From the NCBI RefSeq assembly GCF_001028175.1, contig NZ_AEJF01000190.1:1-49651 (forward strand): a stretch of 49,651 nucleotides of DNA, given 5' to 3'. A program made the translations under genes and the position numbers. This document shows positions 41,949 through 49,651 of the stretch, piece by piece. Position 1 is the first letter of the stretch, and every line of letters begins with the position of its first letter. Under the pieces are notes generated by a model. The model saw nothing but the letters and a program-made list of their open reading frames with translations. It had not been told where the DNA came from and made no database searches. This stretch comes from Caballeronia mineralivorans PML1(12) (lineage in GTDB: Bacteria; Pseudomonadota; Gammaproteobacteria; Burkholderiales; Burkholderiaceae).

Positions 41949-44513
41949 ATGAAGCCAAGCCGCATCCGGGCGCTCGCTGGCGCGCTGGCATTCGCCGCGT
42001 TGGTCAGCGCGGCGCTCACCGTTACCTCTCCGAACGCACATGCCGCACCGCCGGCGCTCACGCTGCCGTCGTTTCAGGAACTCCTCAACAAACCCGCGGC
42101 ACCCAGCCCGGTATCGGCTTCCGCCGCTGCTTCCGCTACCTCGGGCACCGCAGCGAGTCCGGCCAGCGACGCGGACCTCGCGCGCTCGCTCGACACGGTT
42201 ATCTCTACGCTCGACAGCGACCGGCAACGCACGGCGCTGGTCGCACAACTGAAAAAGCTTCGCGACGCCAAGCGCGACGCCGATGCCGCAGCACAACCCG
42301 CCGACACAGCCGCCAAGTCCGACAGCACCGGCACGGCAGCGTTGGCTGGCGCGGCTGCATCGTCGACGGCGAGCTCATCGACGGCAGCGTCGTCGGTCGT
42401 CGCGGCCATCACGCCGAAAACCGGGTTGCTGGGTGCGATTGCGTCGGGGCTGGCCAATATCGAGGCCGATTTCAGTCGGGGCCATACGCCGCTCAACTAC
42501 TGGGGCGGCCGCCTGAATGCAGCCTACAACGAGTTGTTCACCATCGTCTCGGGCCAAAGCCGTGAGAGTTTTGGCCGTACGCTGCTCAACTATTTCCTGA
42601 TGTTCGCAGGTTGGGGCGTGTGCGCTTATCTGCTGGTGTACTTCCAGCGGTACTTGCACGCCCGTTACAACGTGCATTTCGGCCTGCGTCCCAATCCGAC
42701 CACCAGCGAGCTCTTGATCTTCGCGCTGCGGCGAGTCGGGCCGTATCTCTTCGCGTTTATTGCCGCGCTCACTTTTGTGCGGCTGATGCCGGTGTCGCTG
42801 GGCCGCACGCTCGCGATGGTCACGGCTTACGCCATCGTCGCGGGTGCGGTGTTTTCGTCGATCTGCCTGATCATGTTTTCGCTGTTCGGCTCGGCGCATC
42901 GGCGGGTGGCGGTGAATCTGCTGATTCTGCATGCACGTCGCCTGTTGTTCCTGATCGGCACGCTCGGCGCACTCGGCGACGCCGCGTCGAACTATGACGT
43001 GGCGCAACAACTGGGCACGAATCTGTCCGCGCTGCTCTCGACGGTCGCGAACATGAGCGCGGCGGTCCTGACCGGCTATTTCACGCTGGCGTTCCAGCGG
43101 CCGGTGTCCCATCTGTTCCGCAGCCGCTCGTACGAGCAGCGCAGCCGCCACAAGGCCGCAACGGAGACGTTCGAAGTGGTGGGCTCGCTCTGGCAGGTAC
43201 CGATGCTGCTGCTTGCATCAGCGTCGGTGATCGCGACGCTCGCGGGCATCGGGACCTCTGAGAACGTGCTGCAGATGGCGATCGCAACCGCTGGGCTGTT
43301 GGTGGTCGGACTGTTTCTTAGCGCCGTCGTGTTGCGCGTGACGCGTCTGCCGCAACGCAAGACGCGCCGGCAATCGGCCTACGTGCGACGGCTTTTCAAG
43401 TTTTTTGGCCGTCTGGTCGTATTGGCGATCTGGTTGGTTTTCCTCGAACTCGCGTCGCGTTTCTGGGGGTTTTCGCTCACGAAACTCGCTGAAGAAAGCG
43501 TTGCCGCGCGCGGCGTCACGCACGCGGTGAGTGCGATCCTGCTGACTATTCTCATCGCCTGGCTGGCGTGGATCCTGATCGATACCGGGATTCAGGAGGC
43601 GCTCAATCCGAATACGCCGCGCGGCAAGGGGCGCGGTCCGAGCATGCGCGCGCGCACCATGCTGCCGCTGATCCGCAACGTGGTGTTCGTCGGACTGCTG
43701 GGCGTCGCGGCGATTGTTACTGCCGCCAATCTCGGGCTGAACGTAACGCCGTTGCTCGCTGGCGCCGGCGTGATCGGGCTGGCGGTAGGCTTTGGCGCGC
43801 AATCGCTCGTGGCCGATCTGATCACGGGGCTTTTTATCATCATCGAGGACACCATTTCCGTTGGCGATTCGATCGAGGTCGACGGCGGCCACGCGGGCGT
43901 GGTGGAAACGCTCACCATCCGTACCGTGCGGCTGCGTGACGGGCAGGGCGCCATTCACGCCATTCCGTTCTCGCAGATCAAGGTGGTGAAGAATCTGTCG
44001 CGCGATTTTGCTTTTGCGGTGTTCGAAGTGCGGGTGCCGTTTTCTGCAGATGTCGACCAGATCACGCAGATGATTCGCGAAGTCGGCGCGGAATTGATGG
44101 CCGATTTTCGATACCGGCGCGAGATGCTGGGGCCGATCGAAGTGTGGGGACTGGACCGTTTCGATCCCAACTGGATGGTCGTGAAAGGGCAGATCAAGAC
44201 GCTGCCGCTGCAGCAATGGAGCGTCGCGCGGGCGTTCAACGTAAGGGTAAAACGCAAGATGGACGAGATCGGCATGGACGTTCCCGTGCCGCAAATGCAG
44301 GTGCGCGTGTCGCGGGAATCGGCGAAAAAAGACGCGTCGTGGGAGGAGCTGGAGGAGGTGACGGAGCCAGTGCCATTGTCGCCCGTGGAGCGGAGCGCGG
44401 CCGCGAAAGCGCGGGACGTGTCGCACGAGCCGCAGCCCGCGCCGCCGCCCACCGATCAATCCGTCCAGGTGCCGCCCCAGATTCCGACGGCGTCGGAGCC
44501 GGGGAAAGCGTAG
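41949..44513 (+). CDS. Large MscS-type mechanosensitive channel
   Basis: An 854-residue inner-membrane channel protein. A cleavable signal peptide ends near NAHA-APP (residue 32). A periplasmic region of about 150 residues rich in Ala, Ser and Thr with a short coiled segment (DRQRTALVAQLKKLRDAKRDAD) follows. There are then around ten membrane segments from 210 to 640. The MscS pore helix is PLLAGAGVIGLAVGFGAQSLVADLITG (about 601-627), and the beta domain and C-terminal cage continue with VGDSIEVDGGHAGVVETLTIRTVRLRDG and QIKVVKNLSRD. The C-terminus after 800 is disordered and proline-rich. It opens under membrane tension to release solutes. ATG 41949 is chosen for the signal peptide; no ribosome site is evident. 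Confidence 0.88.
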   Translation: MKPSRIRALAGALAFAALVSAALTVTSPNAHAAPPALTLPSFQELLNKPAAPSPVSASAAASATSGTAASPASDADLARSLDTVISTLDSDRQRTALVAQLKKLRDAKRDADAAAQPADTAAKSDSTGTAALAGAAASSTASSSTAASSVVAAITPKTGLLGAIASGLANIEADFSRGHTPLNYWGGRLNAAYNELFTIVSGQSRESFGRTLLNYFLMFAGWGVCAYLLVYFQRYLHARYNVHFGLRPNPTTSELLIFALRRVGPYLFAFIAALTFVRLMPVSLGRTLAMVTAYAIVAGAVFSSICLIMFSLFGSAHRRVAVNLLILHARRLLFLIGTLGALGDAASNYDVAQQLGTNLSALLSTVANMSAAVLTGYFTLAFQRPVSHLFRSRSYEQRSRHKAATETFEVVGSLWQVPMLLLASASVIATLAGIGTSENVLQMAIATAGLLVVGLFLSAVVLRVTRLPQRKTRRQSAYVRRLFKFFGRLVVLAIWLVFLELASRFWGFSLTKLAEESVAARGVTHAVSAILLTILIAWLAWILIDTGIQEALNPNTPRGKGRGPSMRARTMLPLIRNVVFVGLLGVAAIVTAANLGLNVTPLLAGAGVIGLAVGFGAQSLVADLITGLFIIIEDTISVGDSIEVDGGHAGVVETLTIRTVRLRDGQGAIHAIPFSQIKVVKNLSRDFAFAVFEVRVPFSADVDQITQMIREVGAELMADFRYRREMLGPIEVWGLDRFDPNWMVVKGQIKTLPLQQWSVARAFNVRVKRKMDEIGMDVPVPQMQVRVSRESAKKDASWEELEEVTEPVPLSPVERSAAAKARDVSHEPQPAPPPTDQSVQVPPQIPTASEPGKA

Positions 44514-44562
44514 GGCGGGTGTTTCGGCATCGGTATTAGCCCAACGCCCATGCCCACGCGCG

Positions 44563-45105
44563 TTAAGCGGCGACCGCGACGAGATCGTTGACGTGTGTCG
44601 AGATCTGCGCGCCGGGCACGCCATAGACATGGATGGAAACGGCGGTCTGTCCCGTGGCCGACGCGTTCCCCAACTGGTGAATCGCCCCGCGCCCTGGGCC
44701 GACAAAGGACACCGCGCCGCAAGCCCGCTCGTGGCGGCGCGTTGCAACTGCCCGATGCGCATCGGCATCCCACGCGAACAGCGTCTCGGACAGCGTTCCT
44801 TCAATCACCGTGTAGGCGCACCACGTGTGATGGCCATGCACCGGACTTGCCTGACCGGCTTGCCAGACGAGCGCGGCGACGGCGTAGCGGCCGAGCGGAT
44901 CGGCGACGAGCAAATGCCGCCGGTAACAATCCAGCCCGCTTTCACGCTGGGCGTCCGATAAAAGGCCAGTTCCCCTCGATAACCCGCCCAGTGCCGCACG
45001 CACGCCAAGCGCGAATCCCGCCGACGACGGATCAAGGCAACAGGCTTGATCGAGTGTTTGGGACAACAGCGCGAGCGGCGATTTTGGATCGAGGGCAAGG
45101 GTCAT
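44563..45105 (-). CDS. Cysteine dioxygenase-family (thiol dioxygenase) cupin
   Basis: A 180-residue cupin of the cysteine/3-mercaptopropionate dioxygenase family, non-haem iron enzymes that oxidise a thiol to a sulfinate. The three iron ligands are visible: His90 and His92 in PVHGHHTWCAYTVIEG, and His143 in GAIHQLGN. The catalytic S-x-H-x-Y motif is Ser157, His159, Tyr161 (SIHVY). Which thiol is used is not clear: the residue at the mammalian crosslink cysteine position appears to be Ala97, with Cys96 next to it. It is divergent from an Lrp/AsnC regulator, a common pairing with amino-acid catabolic genes. Confidence 0.83.
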   Translation of the reverse strand: MTLALDPKSPLALLSQTLDQACCLDPSSAGFALGVRAALGGLSRGTGLLSDAQRESGLDCYRRHLLVADPLGRYAVAALVWQAGQASPVHGHHTWCAYTVIEGTLSETLFAWDADAHRAVATRRHERACGAVSFVGPGRGAIHQLGNASATGQTAVSIHVYGVPGAQISTHVNDLVAVAA

Positions 45106-45171
45106 GGCGAGGCTCGTGAAGAAGCGGAATCAAGCAGAAAGGAGCGGAAAGCCGAGTCTCATTTATACCGG

Positions 45172-45200
45172 TTTGCATGTGGAAAAAGTTTCCATATAAT
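45172..45200 (+). promoter_or_regulatory. Promoter of the Lrp/AsnC-type gene
   Basis: TTTGCA (45172-45177), 17-base spacer, perfect TATAAT (45195-45200); predicted start near 45207, 48 bases before ATG 45255. The spacer contains the palindrome GGAAA-AAG-TTTCC, so a protein bound there would block RNA polymerase. Confidence 0.65.
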
Positions 45201-45233
45201 TTCGTCAAGGCGCGGAAAAGTAGAATAATTTCC
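45181..45233. promoter_or_regulatory. Two GGAAA/TTTCC palindromes, likely Lrp-type operator
   Basis: Site 1 is GGAAA-N3-TTTCC at 45181-45193, between the -35 and -10 boxes. Site 2 is GGAAA-N10-TTTCC at 45214-45233, just downstream of the predicted transcription start. The two GGAAA half-sites are 33 bases apart, about three helical turns. Lrp/AsnC proteins bind arrays of such short palindromic A/T-rich sites, so autoregulation and control of the divergent dioxygenase are likely, but inferred. Confidence 0.55.
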
Positions 45234-45254
45234 TATAAGGGGCGGGCTGTGGGC

Positions 45255-45731
45255 ATGGACCTCATCGATCGCAAGTTGCTGGAACTGCTGCAAGAAGATG
45301 TGACAATGCCGATTGCCGAGCTGGCGACACGCGTCAATCTCTCGCAGACGCCGTGCTGGAAACGCGTGCAACGGCTGAAGGAAACCGGCGTGATTCGCGC
45401 TCAGGTCGCGCTTTGCGATCCACGCAAGCTGGGCGTTGGGACAACGGTATTTGTCGCGGTGAAGACGAACCAGCACACGCAGACCTGGGCGGAGGACTTC
45501 ACGCGCGCCGTACGCGATATCCCCGAAGTGGTCGAGGTATATCGAATGAGCGGGGAGACGGATTATTTGCTGCGCGTGGTGGTGTCGGATATCGACGATT
45601 ACGACCGTGTCTACAAGTCGCTAATCCGCGCTGTCCCGCTTTATGACGTGAGTTCGAGTTTCGCGATGGAGCAGATCAAATATTCCACCGCGCTGCCCGT
45701 GCGGCCGCCGCTCGGGGTCACAGGGAACTGA
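45255..45731 (+). CDS. Lrp/AsnC-family transcriptional regulator
   Basis: A 158-residue feast/famine regulator. The helix-turn-helix is in the first 55 residues (DLIDRKLLELLQEDVTMPIAELATRVNLSQTPCWKRVQRLKETGVI), and the C-terminal RAM ligand-binding domain includes VFVAVKTNQHT, IPEVVEVYRMSGETDYLLRVVV and SSSFAMEQIKYSTALP. A GTG two codons earlier (45249) has AAGGGG six bases upstream and is an alternative start. It is divergent from the thiol dioxygenase gene, so cysteine or a related amino acid is a reasonable guess for its effector. Confidence 0.92.
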   Translation: MDLIDRKLLELLQEDVTMPIAELATRVNLSQTPCWKRVQRLKETGVIRAQVALCDPRKLGVGTTVFVAVKTNQHTQTWAEDFTRAVRDIPEVVEVYRMSGETDYLLRVVVSDIDDYDRVYKSLIRAVPLYDVSSSFAMEQIKYSTALPVRPPLGVTGN

Positions 45732-45853
45732 GGTTGTGGGCGCGACGTGGAGCGCGTTGCAGCGTGGCGAATGGCAGACTGGCGCAACCCTTCTGAAATC
45801 CATGTCGGGTAAGATCCTGCGCTTCGTCCAATCCCACTCAGAGCTTCGATTTC

Positions 45854-46054
45854 ATGACCGATGACCGCCGCAAAAAGGCCCCGACGCGGAAGAACCCCAC
45901 CGTCGCGATCAGCATTCTTATCGTGGTCGTGGTGCTGCTTGTGATCGGCACATTGTTCTTCAACGCGATCCGCGACAAGCGCGAGTACGAAAGAGAAAAC
46001 CCGCCGGCGAGCGTTACTGCACCCGCGGCGCCCGCGGCCGGCGCTTCCCAGTAA
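45854..46054 (+). CDS. Small single-pass membrane protein, 66 aa
   Basis: The protein has a basic N-terminus (MTDDRRKKAPTRKN), one strong membrane helix (PTVAISILIVVVVLLVIGTL, about 15-34), and a charged segment (RDKREYERE) with an Ala/Pro-rich tail. The layout predicts an N-in single-span protein with a periplasmic tail. No family name recognised. It lies 122 bases after the Lrp-type gene and is convergent with the FUSC gene. Confidence 0.6.
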   Translation: MTDDRRKKAPTRKNPTVAISILIVVVVLLVIGTLFFNAIRDKREYERENPPASVTAPAAPAAGASQ

Positions 46055-46106
46055 CGCGCTTTTCAGCAACGCCTTGCGCCCATGCGTGAGTGGCCTGACT
46101 CGCCAT

Positions 46107-48866
46107 TCACTCCGGCAAGTTGATGAGGCTCGCGTCCTTGCGAATCAGGAGCGAGGCCGTCAGCATCTGCTTGCACTGATGCGCGAGCAGCTTCAGATCC
46201 TGGACGGCATCGGCCGGGATATCTTCGGCACGCTCCGCGCCAACCACCATTGAATCCAGTTCGCGCGTGAGCAGCTTCGACTGCTCGGCTTGATCGTCGG
46301 GGACGGGCACCCCCTCCTGCGCCTGCGTTAGATTGTCGCGGATGACGGTCAGCGCGCGCTGCACGGGTTGCGCTGCATGACCCGCAGCGGACTTCCCTAC
46401 CGATTGCAATAACGGTCCCGCCGCCGTGATCTGCGATGCGAGCACGTGGCTGCGGATCAGCAGATCGTTGAGTTCAGGCACGAACTTCTGCTGCGCCTTC
46501 GGTTCGAGCATCATGCGCTGGAACGCCTGAGCGAGATTCGCAAACGCGATGTGCACGTTCTTGCGCGCGAGGCGATAGCGGAAGTCACTGTCGAGTGCTT
46601 CCGCTGCCACGGCTGCTGCGGCAGAGGCGCCAGATTTAGCGGTCGCGGCCGCGCTTTCGCCGGTAACGGTTTTCTTCTTCGATGCCGATGCCGTCGTCGA
46701 GCGCTTGCCGCTCGTTTCAGCTAGAGCCGGTTCGCGTCGTGTCGCCAATTGGCCCGGGGTCCTGGTTGTCGCGGCGTCCGTTGGCTTCACGGGCGCGGCC
46801 GAGTATGTCGCGCCCGGCGTATCCGTGGCTGAAACAGGGTCCGTTTGCCTCACGGTTATTGCTTCGTTCGTGCGGGTAGCTGGGCTGCTTCTATCCGATA
46901 TCGCCGTTTCGGCTGAAGCAGATGCCACGTTGCTCACGACCGGTGACTGACTGGCGCCGGCCACACCGCCGGTCTCACCGCCGGTCTCACTGAGCACGCT
47001 GCGGGAAGAGGTTTCCTCCGCAGTCGCAAGTTCCGCTTCGCCAGCCTCGGACCGTGCAAGTGCGGCTGTCGCCGCTTCCGCCGTTGCGGCGTTGGCATCG
47101 GCGAAAAGATTGGCGTCGGCCGCGCTCTTTGCTTCAGCTTGCGCCGCGGGCTTGCCGGTCCACCACCAGCTTGCCTCGAGGTAATTGCGCATCGCGGCGA
47201 TCATGTCGCGCACCTGCTTGCCCATCAGCCGGTATTCCCAGTACGGAAACAGATGGCTGGCGGCGATCGCAATGGCGCATCCAACCACTGTATCGATGGC
47301 GCGCTCTCCGATCAGCCGCATGCCGCCCGGCGCGAGCAAGTGCAGCATCAGCAGTACATAAGCCGATGTGAACACCACGCTCGCCGTGTAGTTGAAGAGC
47401 AGCAAGCTGTAGCTCATGACCATGCAGGCGAACATGGCCACGAGCAACACGTGCGGGTTTTTCACCACCAGGATCAACCCGACGCACGCGGCACAGCCAA
47501 TCGCCGTGCCGATGATCCGCTGCACGTTGCGCTGCTTGGTGAGCGAATAACCGGGCTTGAGAATGATGACCGTGGTCATCACGATCCAGTACGCGTTGGT
47601 GAGCGGCAACAGGCGTCCGAGCCAGAACCCGACGCCGACCGCGATCGTTACGCGCAGTGCGTGCCTGAAGCTTGGCGAGGCCATCGTCAGGTTCGAAAAA
47701 ATCTGCATGAACGGCACGCGCCGGCTCGACACAAAACGCGACAACTTGGGGTCGACGCGAATCTCCGTCTCGGTAACGCTCGGATCATGTCGCGTCCGGC
47801 GACGCATTTTGTCGATCAGCCGTGTCGCACTCCAAAGCCGTCTGAACGCTGACGACACAGCTGAATAGGCCTCCGGGTTTTTCTGCGGGACGCCGTGCCG
47901 GCGCATCTGGTCGAGCTCGTATTCGATCGCGCGCAACTCGGCCTTCACGTTGATCCGCGCTCGCGCCGGCCGGTTTTGCAGCACCGCGAGGCCAATGTCC
48001 TCGAGATCGAGCGCGGCCTTTCTCATCAGGTCGCGATAGAAGATCAGGATGTCCGCTCCGCCGAAGGTGTTGCGTACCAGCGGGTAGTCCGTGTGTGCGC
48101 CCACGAACATCTCGTGCAGGTCGACCACATTGATAAAGAGGTTGAAGAGCATGACGCGTCGTGCGTCGAGCTTGCCGCTTCGCAACTTCGGCAGGTTACG
48201 CAGCACGATGTCGCGCGCCGCGTCCTGACGCTCGACAGCGGCAATCTGCTTTTCGATCAGCTTTCGATAACACTCGTCGAGATTGGCGTCGAGATCGTAA
48301 AACTCGGAGCGCGCCAGCAGATACTCGGCGCAACTGAACACGCTCTCGGCCAGCGCTTGCCGCTCGATCCGATAAACCAGCGAGCGGCTGACGAACGTGG
48401 CCCAATAGGTGTACCAGAGGCCGCCGAGCAAGATCCACGATGCGTTGACGAGCGCCTGCATCGGCGTGAAATGCTCTTCCAGCGTCACGATCATCATGAA
48501 GAGCGTGGCGAAGCTGATCTGCGGCCAGCGGTTGCCGTACACCACGATCAGCGACAACACGAACGTGAGCGGCACGACGCTCAGCCACAGCGTCACTGCA
48601 TTCGCGCTCGCGATTCCGGTAGCCAGCGCCGATAAAAAGCCGATCACCGTGCACGCCAGCATCTCGTTATGCTTGTACTTCAGCGGCCCCGGCATGTCGA
48701 CGACACTCGCGCCCAGCGCACCGGTCGCAATCGTGAAGCCGAGTTCACGATTGTGAAACACCGTCAGCATCAGTATGGCCGGCAGCGAGACGCCGAGCGC
48801 GATCCGCAAGCCACCGAAGAAGTACTGGCTATAAATGAATTTTCTGATTTCTAGCGAGTAACGCAT
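46107..48866 (-). CDS. FUSC/YccS-family membrane protein with long low-complexity insert
   Basis: A 919-residue inner-membrane protein of the FUSC superfamily (YccS/YhfK, related to aromatic acid exporters). The N-terminal membrane block lies at about 18-165, then a cytoplasmic helical region (165-395) and a second membrane block at about 403-540 (TIAVGVGFWLGRLLPLTNAYWIVMT...). A C-terminal helical domain follows from 758 (LDSDFRYRLARKNVHIAFANL). Between residues 573 and 757 is an insert made mostly of Ala, Thr, Ser and Glu, absent from ordinary members near 720 residues. ATG 48866 is chosen for the AGGAAG just upstream; two earlier in-frame ATGs lack a site. Its substrate is unknown. Confidence 0.87.
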   Translation of the reverse strand: MRYSLEIRKFIYSQYFFGGLRIALGVSLPAILMLTVFHNRELGFTIATGALGASVVDMPGPLKYKHNEMLACTVIGFLSALATGIASANAVTLWLSVVPLTFVLSLIVVYGNRWPQISFATLFMMIVTLEEHFTPMQALVNASWILLGGLWYTYWATFVSRSLVYRIERQALAESVFSCAEYLLARSEFYDLDANLDECYRKLIEKQIAAVERQDAARDIVLRNLPKLRSGKLDARRVMLFNLFINVVDLHEMFVGAHTDYPLVRNTFGGADILIFYRDLMRKAALDLEDIGLAVLQNRPARARINVKAELRAIEYELDQMRRHGVPQKNPEAYSAVSSAFRRLWSATRLIDKMRRRTRHDPSVTETEIRVDPKLSRFVSSRRVPFMQIFSNLTMASPSFRHALRVTIAVGVGFWLGRLLPLTNAYWIVMTTVIILKPGYSLTKQRNVQRIIGTAIGCAACVGLILVVKNPHVLLVAMFACMVMSYSLLLFNYTASVVFTSAYVLLMLHLLAPGGMRLIGERAIDTVVGCAIAIAASHLFPYWEYRLMGKQVRDMIAAMRNYLEASWWWTGKPAAQAEAKSAADANLFADANAATAEAATAALARSEAGEAELATAEETSSRSVLSETGGETGGVAGASQSPVVSNVASASAETAISDRSSPATRTNEAITVRQTDPVSATDTPGATYSAAPVKPTDAATTRTPGQLATRREPALAETSGKRSTTASASKKKTVTGESAAATAKSGASAAAAVAAEALDSDFRYRLARKNVHIAFANLAQAFQRMMLEPKAQQKFVPELNDLLIRSHVLASQITAAGPLLQSVGKSAAGHAAQPVQRALTVIRDNLTQAQEGVPVPDDQAEQSKLLTRELDSMVVGAERAEDIPADAVQDLKLLAHQCKQMLTASLLIRKDASLINLPE

Positions 48867-49091
48867 CGACTTCCTAGTTTGCTGCCCGGGTGTCTTAGGT
48901 CCCGGCATAGTCTCGGTTTGCCACATCGGGCACTCGGACCTGCGTTCAATGTGGCTTCGAGTCTAACCCAACTCGATGGCATCGAAACCTAGCCCGTTCG
49001 GACGAATCCCGGTTGAGAACGGCCTTTGCTATCCTGTCGTTTCACCTCGCGACACGTCCTTGGGTTTGCAGAACAAGCCGTTTCCTATCAG

Positions 49092-49115
49092 GTTCGACTC
49101 ACACGTTCGACTCAC
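49092..49115. repeat. Direct repeat GTTCGACTCAC upstream of recC
   Basis: GTTCGACTCAC occurs at 49092-49102 and 49105-49115, a 13-base period, ending 18 bases before the recC start. A possible slippage duplication or regulator half-site pair. Confidence 0.5.
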
Positions 49116-49133
49116 GCTCAACTAGCAGGATCC

Positions 49134-49651
49134 ATGCTCGAACTCTTTTATTCGAATCGCCAAGAAACGCTGTCGCAGGCGTTGCTCGAGGACGTCGCCG
49201 CGTTCGCATTGAATGACGGCAATCCGTTCGCGAGCCAGACGATCATCGTGCCGAGCGCGGCGGTGCGCCGGCGGCTCGAGCTGGACATGGCCGCGCGCTT
49301 CGGCATCTGCGCGAACGTGGACCTGTGTTATCTCGCGCAATGGCTGTGGGCGCAAATCGGCGGGGTGTTGCCAGTGCCCGAGCATTCGCCGTTCGCGCCC
49401 GACCGGCTGGTGTGGCGCTGTTTCCGGCTGCTCGGTGCAATGACCGAAGCTGCGCCGGAGGGCTCGTCGCGGCTACGTGCGTACCTCGATGCCGCCGACG
49501 ACTCCATGCGCTACGAACTCGCGCGCCGCATTGCGACGGTGTTCGATCACTATCTGACGTATCGGCCGGAATGGCTGCAGCACTGGCAGGCGGGCGGCTC
49601 GATCCTGGCCTCCGCCAGCGGCGCGCTCGACGCGAACGGCCCGCGCCTGCC
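49134..49651 (+). CDS. recC: Exodeoxyribonuclease V gamma subunit RecC, N-terminal part
   Basis: Starts at ATG 49134 with AGCAGGA three bases upstream and runs off the window end; 172 residues are visible. The N-terminus MLELFYSNRQETLSQALLED and SQTIIVPSAAVRRRLELDMAARFGICANVDL match RecC, the subunit of RecBCD that scans for Chi and splits the DNA ends, acting in double-strand-break repair. DRLVWRCFRLL and the RRIATVFDHYLTYRPEWLQHW segment are also typical (inactive helicase domain 1). recB and recD are expected downstream, outside the window. Confidence 0.92.
   Translation, partial: MLELFYSNRQETLSQALLEDVAAFALNDGNPFASQTIIVPSAAVRRRLELDMAARFGICANVDLCYLAQWLWAQIGGVLPVPEHSPFAPDRLVWRCFRLLGAMTEAAPEGSSRLRAYLDAADDSMRYELARRIATVFDHYLTYRPEWLQHWQAGGSILASASGALDANGPRL

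Noticed and set aside
43218..44804. A 528-codon minus-strand frame opposite the MscS-type gene
   Set aside because: Shadow frame; the product is Arg/His-rich without motifs, and it also overlaps the thiol dioxygenase gene.
1..49651. CRISPR array, tRNA/rRNA genes, insertion sequences, integrase
   Set aside because: I looked for repeat-spacer arrays, cloverleaf candidates, transposase-like proteins and flanking inverted repeats and saw none; the small-gene island at 13680-14763 has no visible integrase or attachment repeats.

Overview
The window looks like chromosome from a Burkholderiaceae bacterium of the Paraburkholderia/Caballeronia/Burkholderia type. The DNA is GC-rich. The housekeeping order hemF-nadD-rsfS-rlmH-maf-rng, next to purD, yebC and upp, is familiar from that family. 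The best protein matches by memory (MdtABC/MuxABC pump, TIGR03118 lipoprotein-like protein, YccS-type FUSC protein) also fit. This placement is inferred from gene content, not from a search.

1-6141, plus strand: an envelope polysaccharide/LPS block. It holds the end of a glycosyltransferase, a possible tiny overlapping ORF, a UDP-N-acetylhexosamine 6-dehydrogenase, a family 9 (heptosyl-type) glycosyltransferase, an O-antigen ligase/polymerase-like protein and the lipid A flippase MsbA, ending at a strong hairpin. 6194-11180, minus strand: a small membrane protein, a TIGR03118-type beta-propeller lipoprotein and an unaccompanied HAE1-type RND pump with a six-histidine HxxH ladder. 11181-14993: accessory ground with a 73-aa ORF, a family 4 glycosyltransferase behind an operator-like palindrome, and a minus-strand run of four tiny genes that appears to include a DUF2442-like gene split by a frameshift.

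14994-23653, minus strand: core genes for RNA processing and ribosome maturation (rng, rlmH, rsfS), house-cleaning (maf), NAD (nadD), haem (hemF), purines (purD), a YebC regulator and uracil salvage (upp). 24010-30143, plus strand: an SDR protein lacking the usual Tyr/Lys pair, methylglyoxal synthase, a quinone oxidoreductase, then kdpD-kdpE without kdpFABC beside them. 30119-38628, minus strand: an mdtABC-type tripartite RND efflux operon with an NmrA-like gene at its 3' end.

38629-49651: an IclR regulator whose divergent intergenic region carries an inverted repeat and a candidate small RNA ending in an excellent intrinsic terminator; a small membrane protein; a lipoprotein; a large MscS-type channel; a cysteine-dioxygenase-like enzyme divergent from an Lrp/AsnC regulator with paired GGAAA/TTTCC palindromes between them; a one-helix membrane protein; a FUSC-family membrane protein with a very long low-complexity insert; and the start of recC.

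No rRNA, tRNA, CRISPR array, transposase or integrase was seen. The most interesting items are the candidate sRNA at 40206-40341, the histidine ladder in the orphan RND pump, the low-complexity inserts in MdtC and the FUSC protein, the palindromic operators at the lrp/cysteine-dioxygenase locus, and the split DUF2442 mini-operon. None of these amounts to a proven new system from sequence alone.
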